The notes under the pieces: generated by a model
The model's input: only the letters and a program-made list of their open reading frames with translations
What the model was told of the DNA's origin: nothing
The model's database searches: none
Made by a program: the position numbers and the translations under genes
NCBI GenBank assembly: GCA_025361065.1
Contig: JANYAY010000013.1
Location: 1-48,043, forward strand
DNA: 48,043 bases
Direction of reading: 5' to 3'
DNA from: Deltaproteobacteria bacterium
GTDB taxonomy: Bacteria; Desulfobacterota; Syntrophia; Syntrophales; Smithellaceae
Shown here: in pieces, positions 8,533 through 20,193 of the stretch
How the letters are laid out: every line of letters begins with the position of its first letter
Position numbering within the stretch: position 1 is the first letter of the stretch

Positions 8533-9837
8533 CTAAGCCTTATCATCGTCAATTGTGGGCAGCAGGAAACCCAGAATGACCATTCCAATATTGGCAAATC
8601 CCAGGTAAACCAGCGTTTGCGAGGCGTTATGATTCAAGCGCACGTAAAGCTCTCCCACAATGCTGGGAACAGTGCCGCCCAGACACCACGCCCAGCCCAT
8701 CAGGATCGCTGATACGATGCTGACATTTTCCCGGAGAGCTATCCTTTGACCGAATGCCACACCCAGCGGATTTACTGATCCGGAAACCGCCCCGCACACG
8801 AGGCAGAGCACAATAAAAGCCGGCAGCGGCAGAGTCAGACGGACGACAACATGATAGCTGATAGCCGAGAGAATTATCGCTGCAATCAGCGTCCGGCGCC
8901 GGCCGATGCGGTCGGCCAGGTGCCCCATCGGCACCATGAAAATCGTCGCACCCAGTACAAGTATGGCGAAAGCTCCCCCCTGTCCGACCCAGGCCGGATA
9001 CCCTTTCTCGTGGGCTAATTCCGGCAGGAGAAAAAACAGTCCGCTGTTCACACCAGCCAAAGTAGCCAGAATCAGGAACAGAACAAGGATAGACCCCGCC
9101 ACCGGTCGCAGAGATTTAATGGAGGCAATGACGGATATCCTTTGCGAGTTTAGAGGTTCAGTCGGCCGGCACCATTTCCAGATGATAATCCAAAGAATTA
9201 TCACAGGTATAAAAAATATTTCGGTGTGATGTCCGAGAGCGTTGTAAGCGGTGCGAAACCCGATCTGGCTGAGACCATAGCCGATGCTACCGACGGCAAT
9301 GAACACGGCAAGGAATGTTGATCCGCGCCGGGCGGAGAAATTGCCCGCCAGACCGGCCCCTGCCGGGTGAAACATATCCTGGCCGAGACGACCGGCAGCA
9401 AGTATTATGAACACAACAAGATAAAAGCCGCTTAAGCCAAATAGTGTGGGCAACTGGCTGTCCAGTGTCGCCCGATAATCAACAAGCGGGCCGAGAAACA
9501 AGGCCAGTGAAGTGAGCAGTGTGCCCAGCAGGACGACACGCCGCGGTCCGAAACGGTCGGCGATCGAACCGAACAGCGGCTGCAATGCTGTTCCGCTCAT
9601 GGCGATGATCGTGGCTATCCAGCCGGCTTTGGCAACATCCAAACCGGCCAGCGTCTTGTATACAGGCCAGACGCTCATACCCATGAAATCAACCATAATA
9701 TGCCCCAGAACAATGGCGATGAACGTGCCTACTGCACGGCGTGATATATCGGTATCCGGTGTTCTGCCGTTGGAAATTGTCGGAGATTGCATGAGGTCTG
9801 GGTTCCTTTTAAAGTCGCCAGAATAGTACATCTTCAC
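8533..9837 (-). CDS. MFS transporter, fosmidomycin-resistance (Fsr)-like
   Basis: 434 aa; 12-TM-like hydrophobic protein with FGSIADRFGPRRVVLLG and MGHLADRIGRRRTL MFS loop motifs. Confidence 0.8.
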   Translation of the reverse strand: MKMYYSGDFKRNPDLMQSPTISNGRTPDTDISRRAVGTFIAIVLGHIMVDFMGMSVWPVYKTLAGLDVAKAGWIATIIAMSGTALQPLFGSIADRFGPRRVVLLGTLLTSLALFLGPLVDYRATLDSQLPTLFGLSGFYLVVFIILAAGRLGQDMFHPAGAGLAGNFSARRGSTFLAVFIAVGSIGYGLSQIGFRTAYNALGHHTEIFFIPVIILWIIIWKWCRPTEPLNSQRISVIASIKSLRPVAGSILVLFLILATLAGVNSGLFFLLPELAHEKGYPAWVGQGGAFAILVLGATIFMVPMGHLADRIGRRRTLIAAIILSAISYHVVVRLTLPLPAFIVLCLVCGAVSGSVNPLGVAFGQRIALRENVSIVSAILMGWAWCLGGTVPSIVGELYVRLNHNASQTLVYLGFANIGMVILGFLLPTIDDDKA

Positions 9838-9988
9838 AAAAACAATGCAAGAAAAAAAGCAGGCTGAAGCCTAAAGTCAACGAGATAAACTCTCTGGTGA
9901 TGTGCAAAAAGATTAATTCATTGGGGATTGTACTACGAAAAAGCAACATGATTTTGTTTCCCGGATTCCCCAGCATCCCCAGGCATGC

Positions 9989-10181
9989 GAGACTGTGTCG
10001 TAATCCCCGTTCTTGTCATTCCGTGCAAGCGCAGCGCGACACGGAATCCAGTATTTTAATCAAATATTCTGGTTCCCGACTTTCGTCGGGAAGACGTCTG
10101 GATGCTGGTTTTCATAACCTGAAGGTTACAAGACCGGCATGACGGTGTTGATAATTTTAAATGCTATTGCGACACAGTCTC
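9989..10181. mobile_element. MITE-like element with GAGACTGTGTCGTAAT...ATTGCGACACAGTCTC termini
   Basis: 193 bp bounded by near-perfect terminal inverted repeats; internal palindromes; no coding capacity. Confidence 0.65.
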
Positions 10182-10310
10182 ATGCGTTGGAATGAAGGGG
10201 CAAGAATTGATGATTATTAAACTGGATACCGGCATGCGCCGGTATGACAGCGTAGGGGAATGACAAAATAATCAACAACCTTGCATCAAACTGTCGGGAT
10301 ATGAAATGGG

Positions 10311-10334
10311 GTTATTCCGGGGACACCTAATTCG
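10311..10334. repeat. Dispersed repeat at the 3' end of DUF2442
   Basis: TTATTCCGGGGACACCTAATTCGAAC. Confidence 0.7.
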
Positions 10335-10584
10335 AACAAACTTTTTCGTAAAGAGATTCCGGTGCGACATCGGCACCGTTAGGCCAGGCAATTGTGCCAC
10401 CTTCAATTTTAGCTTTTTTGAAAAAATTTTTATCTTTTAAAGGTTCGAAAACGGGACCCTTACCAAAATATCCACTGAAGTCCACATCGCCACTTTTGCC
10501 GTCATCAAAAAATATTCGATAAATGAATTCTTCTTTATATTCTATTTTTATTACATCATTCATATTCCACATGGTGTACCTCAT
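10327..10584 (-). CDS. DUF2442 domain-containing protein
   Basis: 85 aa; [72 protein letters not shown] is characteristic of DUF2442. Confidence 0.88.
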   Translation of the reverse strand: MRYTMWNMNDVIKIEYKEEFIYRIFFDDGKSGDVDFSGYFGKGPVFEPLKDKNFFKKAKIEGGTIAWPNGADVAPESLYEKVCSN

Positions 10585-10871
10585 TCCAACGGAGCTATTT
10601 TCTTAACTTCCTTGCCGGACTTTGCCAGTTCCCAATCTTCCTGCAACTCATTAATACGCAAATCTATCCATTCTCTTACAAGTCTTGTTGCTGTCTTGGA
10701 ATTCAGATTTCCTCTTATGATATTGCCGTTAAAATCAAATACTCCTTTATGGCCTTGGTATTCAGCGTGAAAATGCGGCGGATCGTGTTCATCAAAAAAC
10801 ATTCTGATGATTATCCCGAAGAATCTGCTGATTTCAGGCAGTGATCCTCCTTCTGGTAATTTCACAAACAT
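10581..10871 (-). CDS. DUF4160 domain-containing protein
   Basis: 96 aa; [43 protein letters not shown] is characteristic of DUF4160; overlaps DUF2442 by 4 bp. Confidence 0.88.
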   Translation of the reverse strand: MFVKLPEGGSLPEISRFFGIIIRMFFDEHDPPHFHAEYQGHKGVFDFNGNIIRGNLNSKTATRLVREWIDLRINELQEDWELAKSGKEVKKIAPLE

Positions 10872-10984
10872 AATATCAGAATGTTAAAAGCAGTCAATAT
10901 TTTTATGCTGAATAAACATATGGTTGCCGGACAAAAAAATCCCCCTACGATACGCTTACTGGATAATGGCTTGCCCAGGCATGC

Positions 10985-11189
10985 GAGGCTGTGTTGCAAT
11001 TGACAGATGCTGATTGCTGTCTATTCGTAATGTCCCCCGCTGGCGGGGGCAAGGGGGTGGATATTTTTGAAGCAGCCGTAATGTTCATGAGTTACACTTT
11101 GGTACTACTTAGTCCACCTCCGTCACTACGTGACACCTCCGCCAGCGGAGGACACGAAATGGCAATTTATCCTATTGCGACACAGTCTC
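10985..11189 (+). mobile_element. MITE-like element (205 bp)
   Basis: GAGGCTGTGTTGCAATTGACAG ... TATTGCGACACAGTCTC; full-length homologue at 16174-16377 and inverted at 1-141. Confidence 0.75.
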
Positions 11190-11259
11190 ATGCGCCGGGG
11201 TTTCCTGCTGGGCAGGCTGTCTTCTTGGGAATGACTGCGGAGACTGGAGTCCGGCGAGC

Positions 11260-11491
11260 GAGACTGTGTCGTAATCCCCGTTCTTGTCATTCCATCCAGC
11301 ATACGCCGGATTATATTCCAGCGCAGCGCGACGAAGAGCCTGCCCCGTACTCGATAAGGGGGAATCCAGTATTTTCGGTAAGTTCTGGATACCCCCGGCA
11401 GTCGCCGGGCTTTGGGCCGGAGTAAGACCCGGCGTATGCCGGGCCGGTATGACTGCTTTTATAGCGCTTCTTGCTACTAAGACACAGTCTC
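11260..11491. repeat. Composite palindromic repeat bounded by GAGACTGTGTCG / GACACAGTCTC
   Basis: Contains CATTCCATCCAGCATACGCCGGATTATATTCCAGCGCAGCGCGACGAAGAGCCTGCCCCGTA (inverted at 141-283) and GGATACCCCCGGCA...GGCCGGTATGAC (second copy at 11998-12066). Confidence 0.7.
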
Positions 11492-11619
11492 TTTCGTCGG
11501 GACGACGTCTGGATGCCGATGTTCATCGGCATGACACTCGTGATAGCACTTTTGCTATTGTGGCACAGTCTCATGCGCCGGGGTTTCCTGCCGGTCTGAC
11601 AGCGTAGGGGAATGACAAA

Positions 11620-11725
11620 ATAATCAACCATCTTGTAGCATGCTGTCGAGGTATGAAGTGAACGTCATTATATCGCGAGCTCGCTGCAGAGAATTAACGC
11701 TCGTCCACCAACAGCGGGATTAAAG
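11620..11725 (-). repeat. ~100-bp dispersed repeat at the hrpA 3' end
   Basis: AACGTCATTATATCGCGAGCTCGCTGCAGAGAATTAACGCTCG; inverted copy at 17150-17255. Confidence 0.75.
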
Positions 11726-14700
11726 TGTATTTTCAATTTCGCGGATAAGCGAATCGAGCTTTTTCGGTGAGACAGGGTAGGGCGTTTTGAGTTCCTGGGC
11801 AAACAGCGATACCTTGTATTCTTCAATCATCCAGAATAATTCTTCTATCTTATTTATTTTTTCTTCAGTGAACTCCTTAAATATGTCGCCATCTTTATTT
11901 GTCAGTCCGGGCAGGCAAAGCACGACCAGGCTTGTGCCCTTCAGGGTGAATCCGGGATCATCTTTTAAATTGTTTCCGGCCTTAGCCGGAATGGCCTCTG
12001 GATACCCCCGGCATTCGCCAGGCTTTGGGCCGGAGTGAGACCCGGCGCATGCCGAGCCGGTATGACGATTGGAATTGATATCTTGTCTTGTATCAATCAT
12101 CATTTGCTGAAGCTGCCGGGAATAAACGTCAATGCTGTCCATTTTTATCCGGGCAGAGGCGAGATTGAGGCTGCCGCGCTCGGCGCGCATTGCGAGCGCT
12201 TTCATATAGCGGGGCAGTTCTTTCATGCGCTCGACTGAATAAAGCTCGGGGAAATCCGGGGGAACCAAACGCTGAAGTTCCGCGGAAGTATCTTTGAGGA
12301 AAGCAAGCTGCGGATTGTTGCCGGTATTCTTCGCGGCAAGTTTCTGCAAAAGTGCCTGTGTCTCACTGAAGGCTTCTAACACAGGATCAATGGAAGAAAG
12401 AAGCTGCTGACCGGATGGCAGGATTTGGGCATCAACAATTTTGGTATGATTGAAGAACTCGCTCTGTGTCCGCCACGGTCTGCCGAATAAATCTGTTTTA
12501 ATTCTTCGCAACAGCGACTGCTCCAGGATTTTGGGATTGCCGATTTTTGCCGCCCATAATTTTGATAGACCGGTGAGAGTAATATTTTTTTTGAGCTGCT
12601 TTAGTTTATCGGTAAAATGAATGCCGTAAAGGGCGGCAATGCCCCGGATATGGTTGGCTTCACTTTCGCGTTGATCGGAAAAGAGCCGCAGATTGATCGC
12701 CTCGTCTGCATATTGCAGCGCGGGATAGGCATAGCCCAGCAGGCCATGCTGATTGGCGAGCGGTATCTTCTCCGGCAGTTCGCCGAAATCCCAGCTGGTG
12801 ATATCTTCCTTTTCCCATTGCGGACGGATTTTATCGAGAGCGCCGAAATTAACCGTATCGGCCAGTTCTTCCCGCAGTTGGCCCAGATCCCGGCTGTTTT
12901 TTACTTCTTCGCCTTTTTCGTTGATCACGCTGTAAAGAACATTTAAATGCACCGGCAGCTTTTCCAGATTCCACGCATTAAGCGGAATGGTAATCCGGTA
13001 TTGATCCTGGATAAATTGGCTCAAGGCATGGGGCAAAGGCTTTTGGGAATCGGTGATCGCGCCTGCGAACTGACCGGCAATCTGTGCTGCGGCGGGTAAT
13101 TTCTGCCGTAAACCTTTGGGCAGAGACTTCAGCAAATGCAGGGTTTTTTCCTGCACCAGACTGGGCAGGAAACGCTCGACATTTTCCGTCGCCGCCCTGG
13201 AGACCAGCCCCAGCGGGATTTTCATTGTTACGCCGTCATTATTCCTGCCGGGCGCAAAATGGTAATGACAGGGCAGGGCCGCATCACCCATTTTTATTTT
13301 ATCCGGGTATTTGGCTACTTCATCTTCATCCGGTTCCACGGCGATAAAATCTTTTTCCGCAAAGCGCAGGAAATCGTCGCTGCCCTTATCCCTGATCAGC
13401 GAGAGCAGCGATCGGATATCGGAAATAACGGGCAGTCTTTGCTCGTAGAGGCGGGCAATTGCTTCCTCATCGATGACAAGACCGCGCTTGCGCAATTTTT
13501 CTTCCAGAGTCAGCGCCTTTTCCCAAAGGGATAAATTATATTCCAGAAAAGGAATCCTGCGGCTGACTTCCCCCGTGACCAGAGCTTCCCGAATGAATAT
13601 TGATCTGGCTTCATCCGGGTTAATTCTTTCATAAGCCACCGGCCTTTTTTCGACAATGGTCAGGCCGAAAAGGGTTACCTTTTCCAGCGCGACAACCTGA
13701 CCGCGGCTTTTCTCCCAATGGGCGGCCGCATAGGTATAGCGGCAATTATCCCGGCCCACTTCTTCGAGCCATTCGCTTTTGATATTGGCGACGTTGCGGG
13801 CAAACAAACGGGAGGTTTGTGTAATTTCGGCAGCCACAATCCAGCCCCCCGCGCGGTTAAAAAGGCCGGAGCCCGGATAAATCATGACTTCCCGGCTTTT
13901 GGCGGCCAGGTAGAAGTTTTTTTCCTTCTTCAGGGCAATGTGGGAAAGATAACCGCTGAGGATGCATTTATGAATTTTGTCATAAAGTATCTGGTCAATT
14001 TCTATCTTGACGTGCTTTTTTGCCTTGGGCTGTATTTTATCTCCCGCGATGATGGCGGTAATCTGCTGGTAAATATCGCGCCACTCGATCATCCGCTTAT
14101 ATGAAAGAAAATTGTCGTGGCAGAATTTTCTGAGCTTGTTTTGGGTCTGCAATTTCTCCCAGATATCGTGGTAATGATTCCAGATGGTAAGATAAGTCAG
14201 AAAATCGGATTCGGGATGTTGAAAAAGAGCATGAGCGCGGGCGGCCTGGTCGGTTTTCTCATAGGGGCGCTCCCGGGGGTCCTGGATGCTGAGCGCCGCG
14301 GCGATGACGGCTACTTCATTTACGCACCCTTCCTTTTGGGCTGCAATCAGGATACGGGAAATGCGCGGATCAAGCGGAAGCTGCGCCATTGCCCGACCGG
14401 TGGCTGTCAGTTTGTATGTGCCCGTCTCCTCCTCGGAGGTGATTTTTTCAATTGCGCCCAGATCATCCAGAATATCCAGGCCGTCCCGAATGCTCTTCGG
14501 GTGAGGACGATCAATGAAAGGGAAGTTATGGACAGAGCCCAGATTAAGGGAGAGCATCCGCAGGATAACGCCAGCCAGATTGGAGCGCATTATTTCCGGC
14601 GCGGTATAAAGCTGCCGTTCTAAATAATCATCGGCTGAGTATAAACGGATGCAAATGCCATTTTGCACGCGGCCGCAGCGGCCCTTGCGCTGTTCGGCGC

Positions 14701-15880
14701 TGCTGCGGGAAATGGGCGAGATGGGCAGGCCGGTTGTCTGGCTGCGGGGATTATATTCCAGATGCCTGGCGAGTCCCGAATCGATCACATATTTAATGCC
14801 GGGAATTGTCAGAGAGGTTTCGGCAATATTGGTGGCCACGATTATTTTCTGCTGGTCTATTTTATCAAAAACAAGTCGTTGCTGAGAGCCGGAAAGCCGC
14901 GCATATAAAGGCAATACAAGCCCGGAGCATCTTTTGGATAAGCGTTCGCAGGTTTCCCGGATATCGAGCTCGGTAGGCATAAAAATCAGGATGTCATCGT
15001 AACGTCTTTCATTTTGCAATTTTTCCACACAGGCGATGGCTTCATCGACATAGGTGGCTTCGCCCTTTTCTTCGGCAACAGGATCGACCGGCTGGTAGCG
15101 GACTTCCACCGGGAACATGCGGCCGGAAACTTCGATGATCGGCGCATTATGGAAGGCCTCGGAGAACTTGGCCGTGTCAATTGTTGCCGAGGTGATGATC
15201 AGTTTTAAATCTTTTCGGCGATCGAGCAGTGTCCGCAAAAAGCCCAGAATGAAATCAATATTGAGACTGCGTTCATGGGCTTCATCGACAATAATCGTAT
15301 CGTAAGCCAGCAATAGAGAGTCGCTGACAGTTTCCGCAAGCAGAATCCCGTCCGTCATAACTTTAATCAGTGGTTCGGCTGACGTCTTTTCTTCAAACCG
15401 GATTTTGTAAGCAATGGATTTTCCGCAGGGCTCGCCAACTTCTGCGGCGATGCGCGCGGCAATGCTGGTGGCGGCGATCCTCCGAGGTTGGGTGAGCCCG
15501 ACCATCCCCCGCAGGCCCCTGCCTGCCGCCAGACACATTTTGGGGATTTGCGTTGTCTTGCCGGAGCCGGTTTCACCGGTGATAATAACCACCTGATTTT
15601 TCTGTACTGCCTCGATAATTTCATTTTTCTTGATCGAGATGGGCAAATCTTTCGGGAAACGCAAAGGCGGAAGGCTCTGCGCCCGCCGCTCCCGACGTTG
15701 CTGTGAATAATTCTCTCTTTTTTGCAGGCTGATTATTCTTTTCGAAGTAACGTCAGGCTTGTTGCCGGCTCTGTTTTGTTCCAGAGCTCGGAGAGATTCG
15801 CAGATATAGTGATAATCGACAGCCATTATCCTGTCGATATTTTTATTTATTCTATGAATATAATGACTTATGGAAGGCAA
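11720..15880 (-). CDS. hrpA: DEAH-box ATP-dependent RNA helicase HrpA
   Basis: 1386 aa; GETGSGKTTQIPK, DEAHERSLNIDF, SATIDTAKFS, QRKGRCGRVQ; C-terminal WMIEEYKVSLFAQELKTPYPVSPKKLD typical of HrpA. True start may be the internal Met at 15826. Confidence 0.95.
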   Translation of the reverse strand: MPSISHYIHRINKNIDRIMAVDYHYICESLRALEQNRAGNKPDVTSKRIISLQKRENYSQQRRERRAQSLPPLRFPKDLPISIKKNEIIEAVQKNQVVIITGETGSGKTTQIPKMCLAAGRGLRGMVGLTQPRRIAATSIAARIAAEVGEPCGKSIAYKIRFEEKTSAEPLIKVMTDGILLAETVSDSLLLAYDTIIVDEAHERSLNIDFILGFLRTLLDRRKDLKLIITSATIDTAKFSEAFHNAPIIEVSGRMFPVEVRYQPVDPVAEEKGEATYVDEAIACVEKLQNERRYDDILIFMPTELDIRETCERLSKRCSGLVLPLYARLSGSQQRLVFDKIDQQKIIVATNIAETSLTIPGIKYVIDSGLARHLEYNPRSQTTGLPISPISRSSAEQRKGRCGRVQNGICIRLYSADDYLERQLYTAPEIMRSNLAGVILRMLSLNLGSVHNFPFIDRPHPKSIRDGLDILDDLGAIEKITSEEETGTYKLTATGRAMAQLPLDPRISRILIAAQKEGCVNEVAVIAAALSIQDPRERPYEKTDQAARAHALFQHPESDFLTYLTIWNHYHDIWEKLQTQNKLRKFCHDNFLSYKRMIEWRDIYQQITAIIAGDKIQPKAKKHVKIEIDQILYDKIHKCILSGYLSHIALKKEKNFYLAAKSREVMIYPGSGLFNRAGGWIVAAEITQTSRLFARNVANIKSEWLEEVGRDNCRYTYAAAHWEKSRGQVVALEKVTLFGLTIVEKRPVAYERINPDEARSIFIREALVTGEVSRRIPFLEYNLSLWEKALTLEEKLRKRGLVIDEEAIARLYEQRLPVISDIRSLLSLIRDKGSDDFLRFAEKDFIAVEPDEDEVAKYPDKIKMGDAALPCHYHFAPGRNNDGVTMKIPLGLVSRAATENVERFLPSLVQEKTLHLLKSLPKGLRQKLPAAAQIAGQFAGAITDSQKPLPHALSQFIQDQYRITIPLNAWNLEKLPVHLNVLYSVINEKGEEVKNSRDLGQLREELADTVNFGALDKIRPQWEKEDITSWDFGELPEKIPLANQHGLLGYAYPALQYADEAINLRLFSDQRESEANHIRGIAALYGIHFTDKLKQLKKNITLTGLSKLWAAKIGNPKILEQSLLRRIKTDLFGRPWRTQSEFFNHTKIVDAQILPSGQQLLSSIDPVLEAFSETQALLQKLAAKNTGNNPQLAFLKDTSAELQRLVPPDFPELYSVERMKELPRYMKALAMRAERGSLNLASARIKMDSIDVYSRQLQQMMIDTRQDINSNRHTGSACAGSHSGPKPGECRGYPEAIPAKAGNNLKDDPGFTLKGTSLVVLCLPGLTNKDGDIFKEFTEEKINKIEELFWMIEEYKVSLFAQELKTPYPVSPKKLDSLIREIENTL
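11998..12066. repeat. Palindromic dispersed repeat inserted in frame inside hrpA
   Basis: CTGGATACCCCCGGCATTCGCCAGGCTTTGGGCCGGAGTGAGACCCGGCGCATGCCGAGCCGGTATGAC, near-identical to ~11385-11453. Confidence 0.85.
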
Positions 15881-15919
15881 GCAGGAACTCCTTTAAGAGA
15901 GCTTTGCATAACCACACTA

Positions 15920-16040
15920 ATTTGTCATACCGGCGAAAGCCGGTATCCAGGAAACCATTGATAATGCTGGATTCCCCCGTATCGAGTACGGGGCAGGCTC
16001 TTCGTCGCGCTTCGCTTGCACGGAATGACATAATTGTTAG
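15920..16040 (-). repeat. Dispersed palindromic repeat block
   Basis: CATACCGGCGAAAGCCGGTAT hairpin plus CTGGATTCCCCCGTATCGAGTACGGGGCAGGCTCTTCGTCGCGC shared with 170-220 and inverted at 11320-11370. Confidence 0.75.
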
Positions 16041-16173
16041 TTTTATGTAGTTGTGCAAAGGTCTCTTTAAATCTCTAAGCTGAAGTGTATATTTCATATG
16101 TAGAGGTATGCTGTCAATCGGGAATGATCTGTGCCTTCCTCTCCTCTGCCGGCGGAGGTATCACCAGGCATGG

Positions 16174-16377
16174 GAGACTGCGTCGCAAATGACAGATACT
16201 GATTGTAGTATATTTGTAATGTCCCCCGCTGGCGGGGGCAAGGGGGTGGATGCTTTTGAAGTGGCCATAATATTCATAATTTACACATTGGCACTCCTTA
16301 GTCCACCTCCGTCACTCCGTGACACCTCCGCCAGCGGAGGACACGAAATAGCAATTTATCTTATTGCGACACAGTCT
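16174..16377 (+). mobile_element. MITE-like element (204 bp)
   Basis: GAGACTGCGTCGCAAATGACAG ... TTATTGCGACACAGTCTC; homologous along its length to 10985-11189. Confidence 0.75.
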
Positions 16378-16652
16378 CTTTCGCCGGTATGACTGCTTTT
16401 ATAGCGGTTCTTGCTATTGTGACAAAGTCTCATGGGCCGGGCAAACTCCGTTTGACGGAGGTGGACAACTTGTTTTCCAATATGACGATAATGCTAATGA
16501 TTTTTGAAATTGTGATACAGGCAATTGGGGAGGGGGCAATCAATATCTGATTGTCTCACAATCTCCGGTTGCCGGGAAAGTATGAAATCAAATATTTCTT
16601 GACAGGGAAAAATAGTATGGTTTAATATATTCTAAACTGGAATGGTTCTGAA

Positions 16653-17087
16653 ATGAAAATAATGAAAAAAGAAGACCTGATCGGCCAATTAAGGGAAAAA
16701 GGCCTCAAGATCACCCCACAGCGCCTGGCAATTATCGACGCCCTGGTGGAAAACCGCACTAGGCATCCCGGCGCCACGCTGATTTATAATGAAGCAAAGA
16801 AGAAGGCCAAACGGGTCAGTTTGTCAACCGTTTATGCAACACTCAAAGAATTATCCGCAAGCGGCCTGATCAAGGCCATGGAGTTCGACCGGATGGAGAA
16901 CCGTTACGACGCCAATCTATCCGAACATCTCAATCTCATCTGCAAACGATGTGGGGCCATTGTTGATTTCAATCTCCCTGCTACCATTGAACAGAAGGAC
17001 ATCACCCGAAAAACGGGGTTTGTCGTCACGGATACCAGGATGGAATATTACGGGTACTGCGGCGACTGCCTGAAACGCCCAGAGTAA
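16653..17087 (+). CDS. Fur-family transcriptional regulator, PerR-like
   Basis: 144 aa; GLKITPQRLAIIDALVEN, VSLSTVYATLKELSASGLI, HLNLICKRCGAIVDF, YYGYCGDC; upstream of katG in the same orientation. Confidence 0.9.
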   Translation: MKIMKKEDLIGQLREKGLKITPQRLAIIDALVENRTRHPGATLIYNEAKKKAKRVSLSTVYATLKELSASGLIKAMEFDRMENRYDANLSEHLNLICKRCGAIVDFNLPATIEQKDITRKTGFVVTDTRMEYYGYCGDCLKRPE

Positions 17088-17149
17088 TCTTCTTATCCGG
17101 CAGCCTCGCGGCATATCAAGCGACGGTCAAAGAAGCACGATTAGCGGCT

Positions 17150-17255
17150 TTTATCCCGCTCACGCGGGGCGAGCATTAATTCTCGGCAGCGAGCTCGCGA
17201 TATAATGACGTTTATGTCTAACCTCGACAGCCTGCTGCGAGGTGGTTGATTTTTC
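17150..17255 (+). repeat. Dispersed repeat between the PerR-like gene and katG
   Basis: ATTAATTCTCGGCAGCGAGCTCGCGATATAATGACGTT...ACCTCGACAGCCTGCTGCGAGGTGGTTGATTTT; inverted copy at 11620-11725. Confidence 0.75.
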
Positions 17256-17405
17256 ATCTGGAATCATTCCAGAGTGGAGAAAGGAAAGAAAATAACCGTT
17301 AACTCGAATTTTGAAAGTCTAAAATGTTTAAGTGATCGTGTGTATAAGGAAGAGCTGCCCCTGTCTCGTCAAACTTGTGGCAAGGGATGCTCAGAAGTTC
17401 AATAA

Positions 17406-19649
<2,244 letters not shown>

Positions 19650-20193
19650 TTTGAGAATAACCGTCTTCGATGGTTCCGGAAAGAGCGGGAAAAACATGGT
19701 ACTGGCAACGGTGACAGCGGATGGCGTAGCGCCGCCGCTGAACCGGAACATTATGCGGCAAATGGATGAACATAACAGCGTTCTTCTGCTCGCCCCATCG
19801 GCAGCTGTCACAAGCCCGACCCTGCCTCTGGCGAAGATGTCGCAAAAGTAATCGGTGTCAGCCTGGTTGAAGTACGAACCAATTGATCCAGTGATTGGAA
19901 TACGGCAGAAACTGCGTAAAAGGCAGTTCCTGTCGTACACTGGACAACTTCATATCAAGATGCATGTTGTGCTATTTTAAATTAATAATTGACAGTCCGG
20001 TGGGAAGTCCCACATCCCGTCGTCCCTGTCTTGTGACCTTCATGTTATGAAGGCCGGGGTCCGGAATATGTGCAGTAATCCTTTTAAACGGGACTGACTC
20101 AGCGTAGTTATAAAAATAATGGATGCGATAATTGACTTCGCCGCTCCTCTGTTATAGGATGCATGCATCTTAAATGTTGCGAGGAATGTCAGC

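Noticed and set aside
2250-10871. Integrated prophage or conjugative element
   Set aside because: No integrase, capsid, portal, terminase, relaxase or att-like duplication seen; the accessory genes are defence, TA and repeat elements only
10991-11631. ORFs 10991-11425, 11284-11607 and 11311-11631 as small proteins
   Set aside because: They translate the palindromic dispersed repeats (e.g. SGPKPGDCRGYPE) and have no independent coding signal
11787-15706. Many + strand ORFs inside hrpA
   Set aside because: Antisense or out-of-frame shadows of the intact HrpA frame
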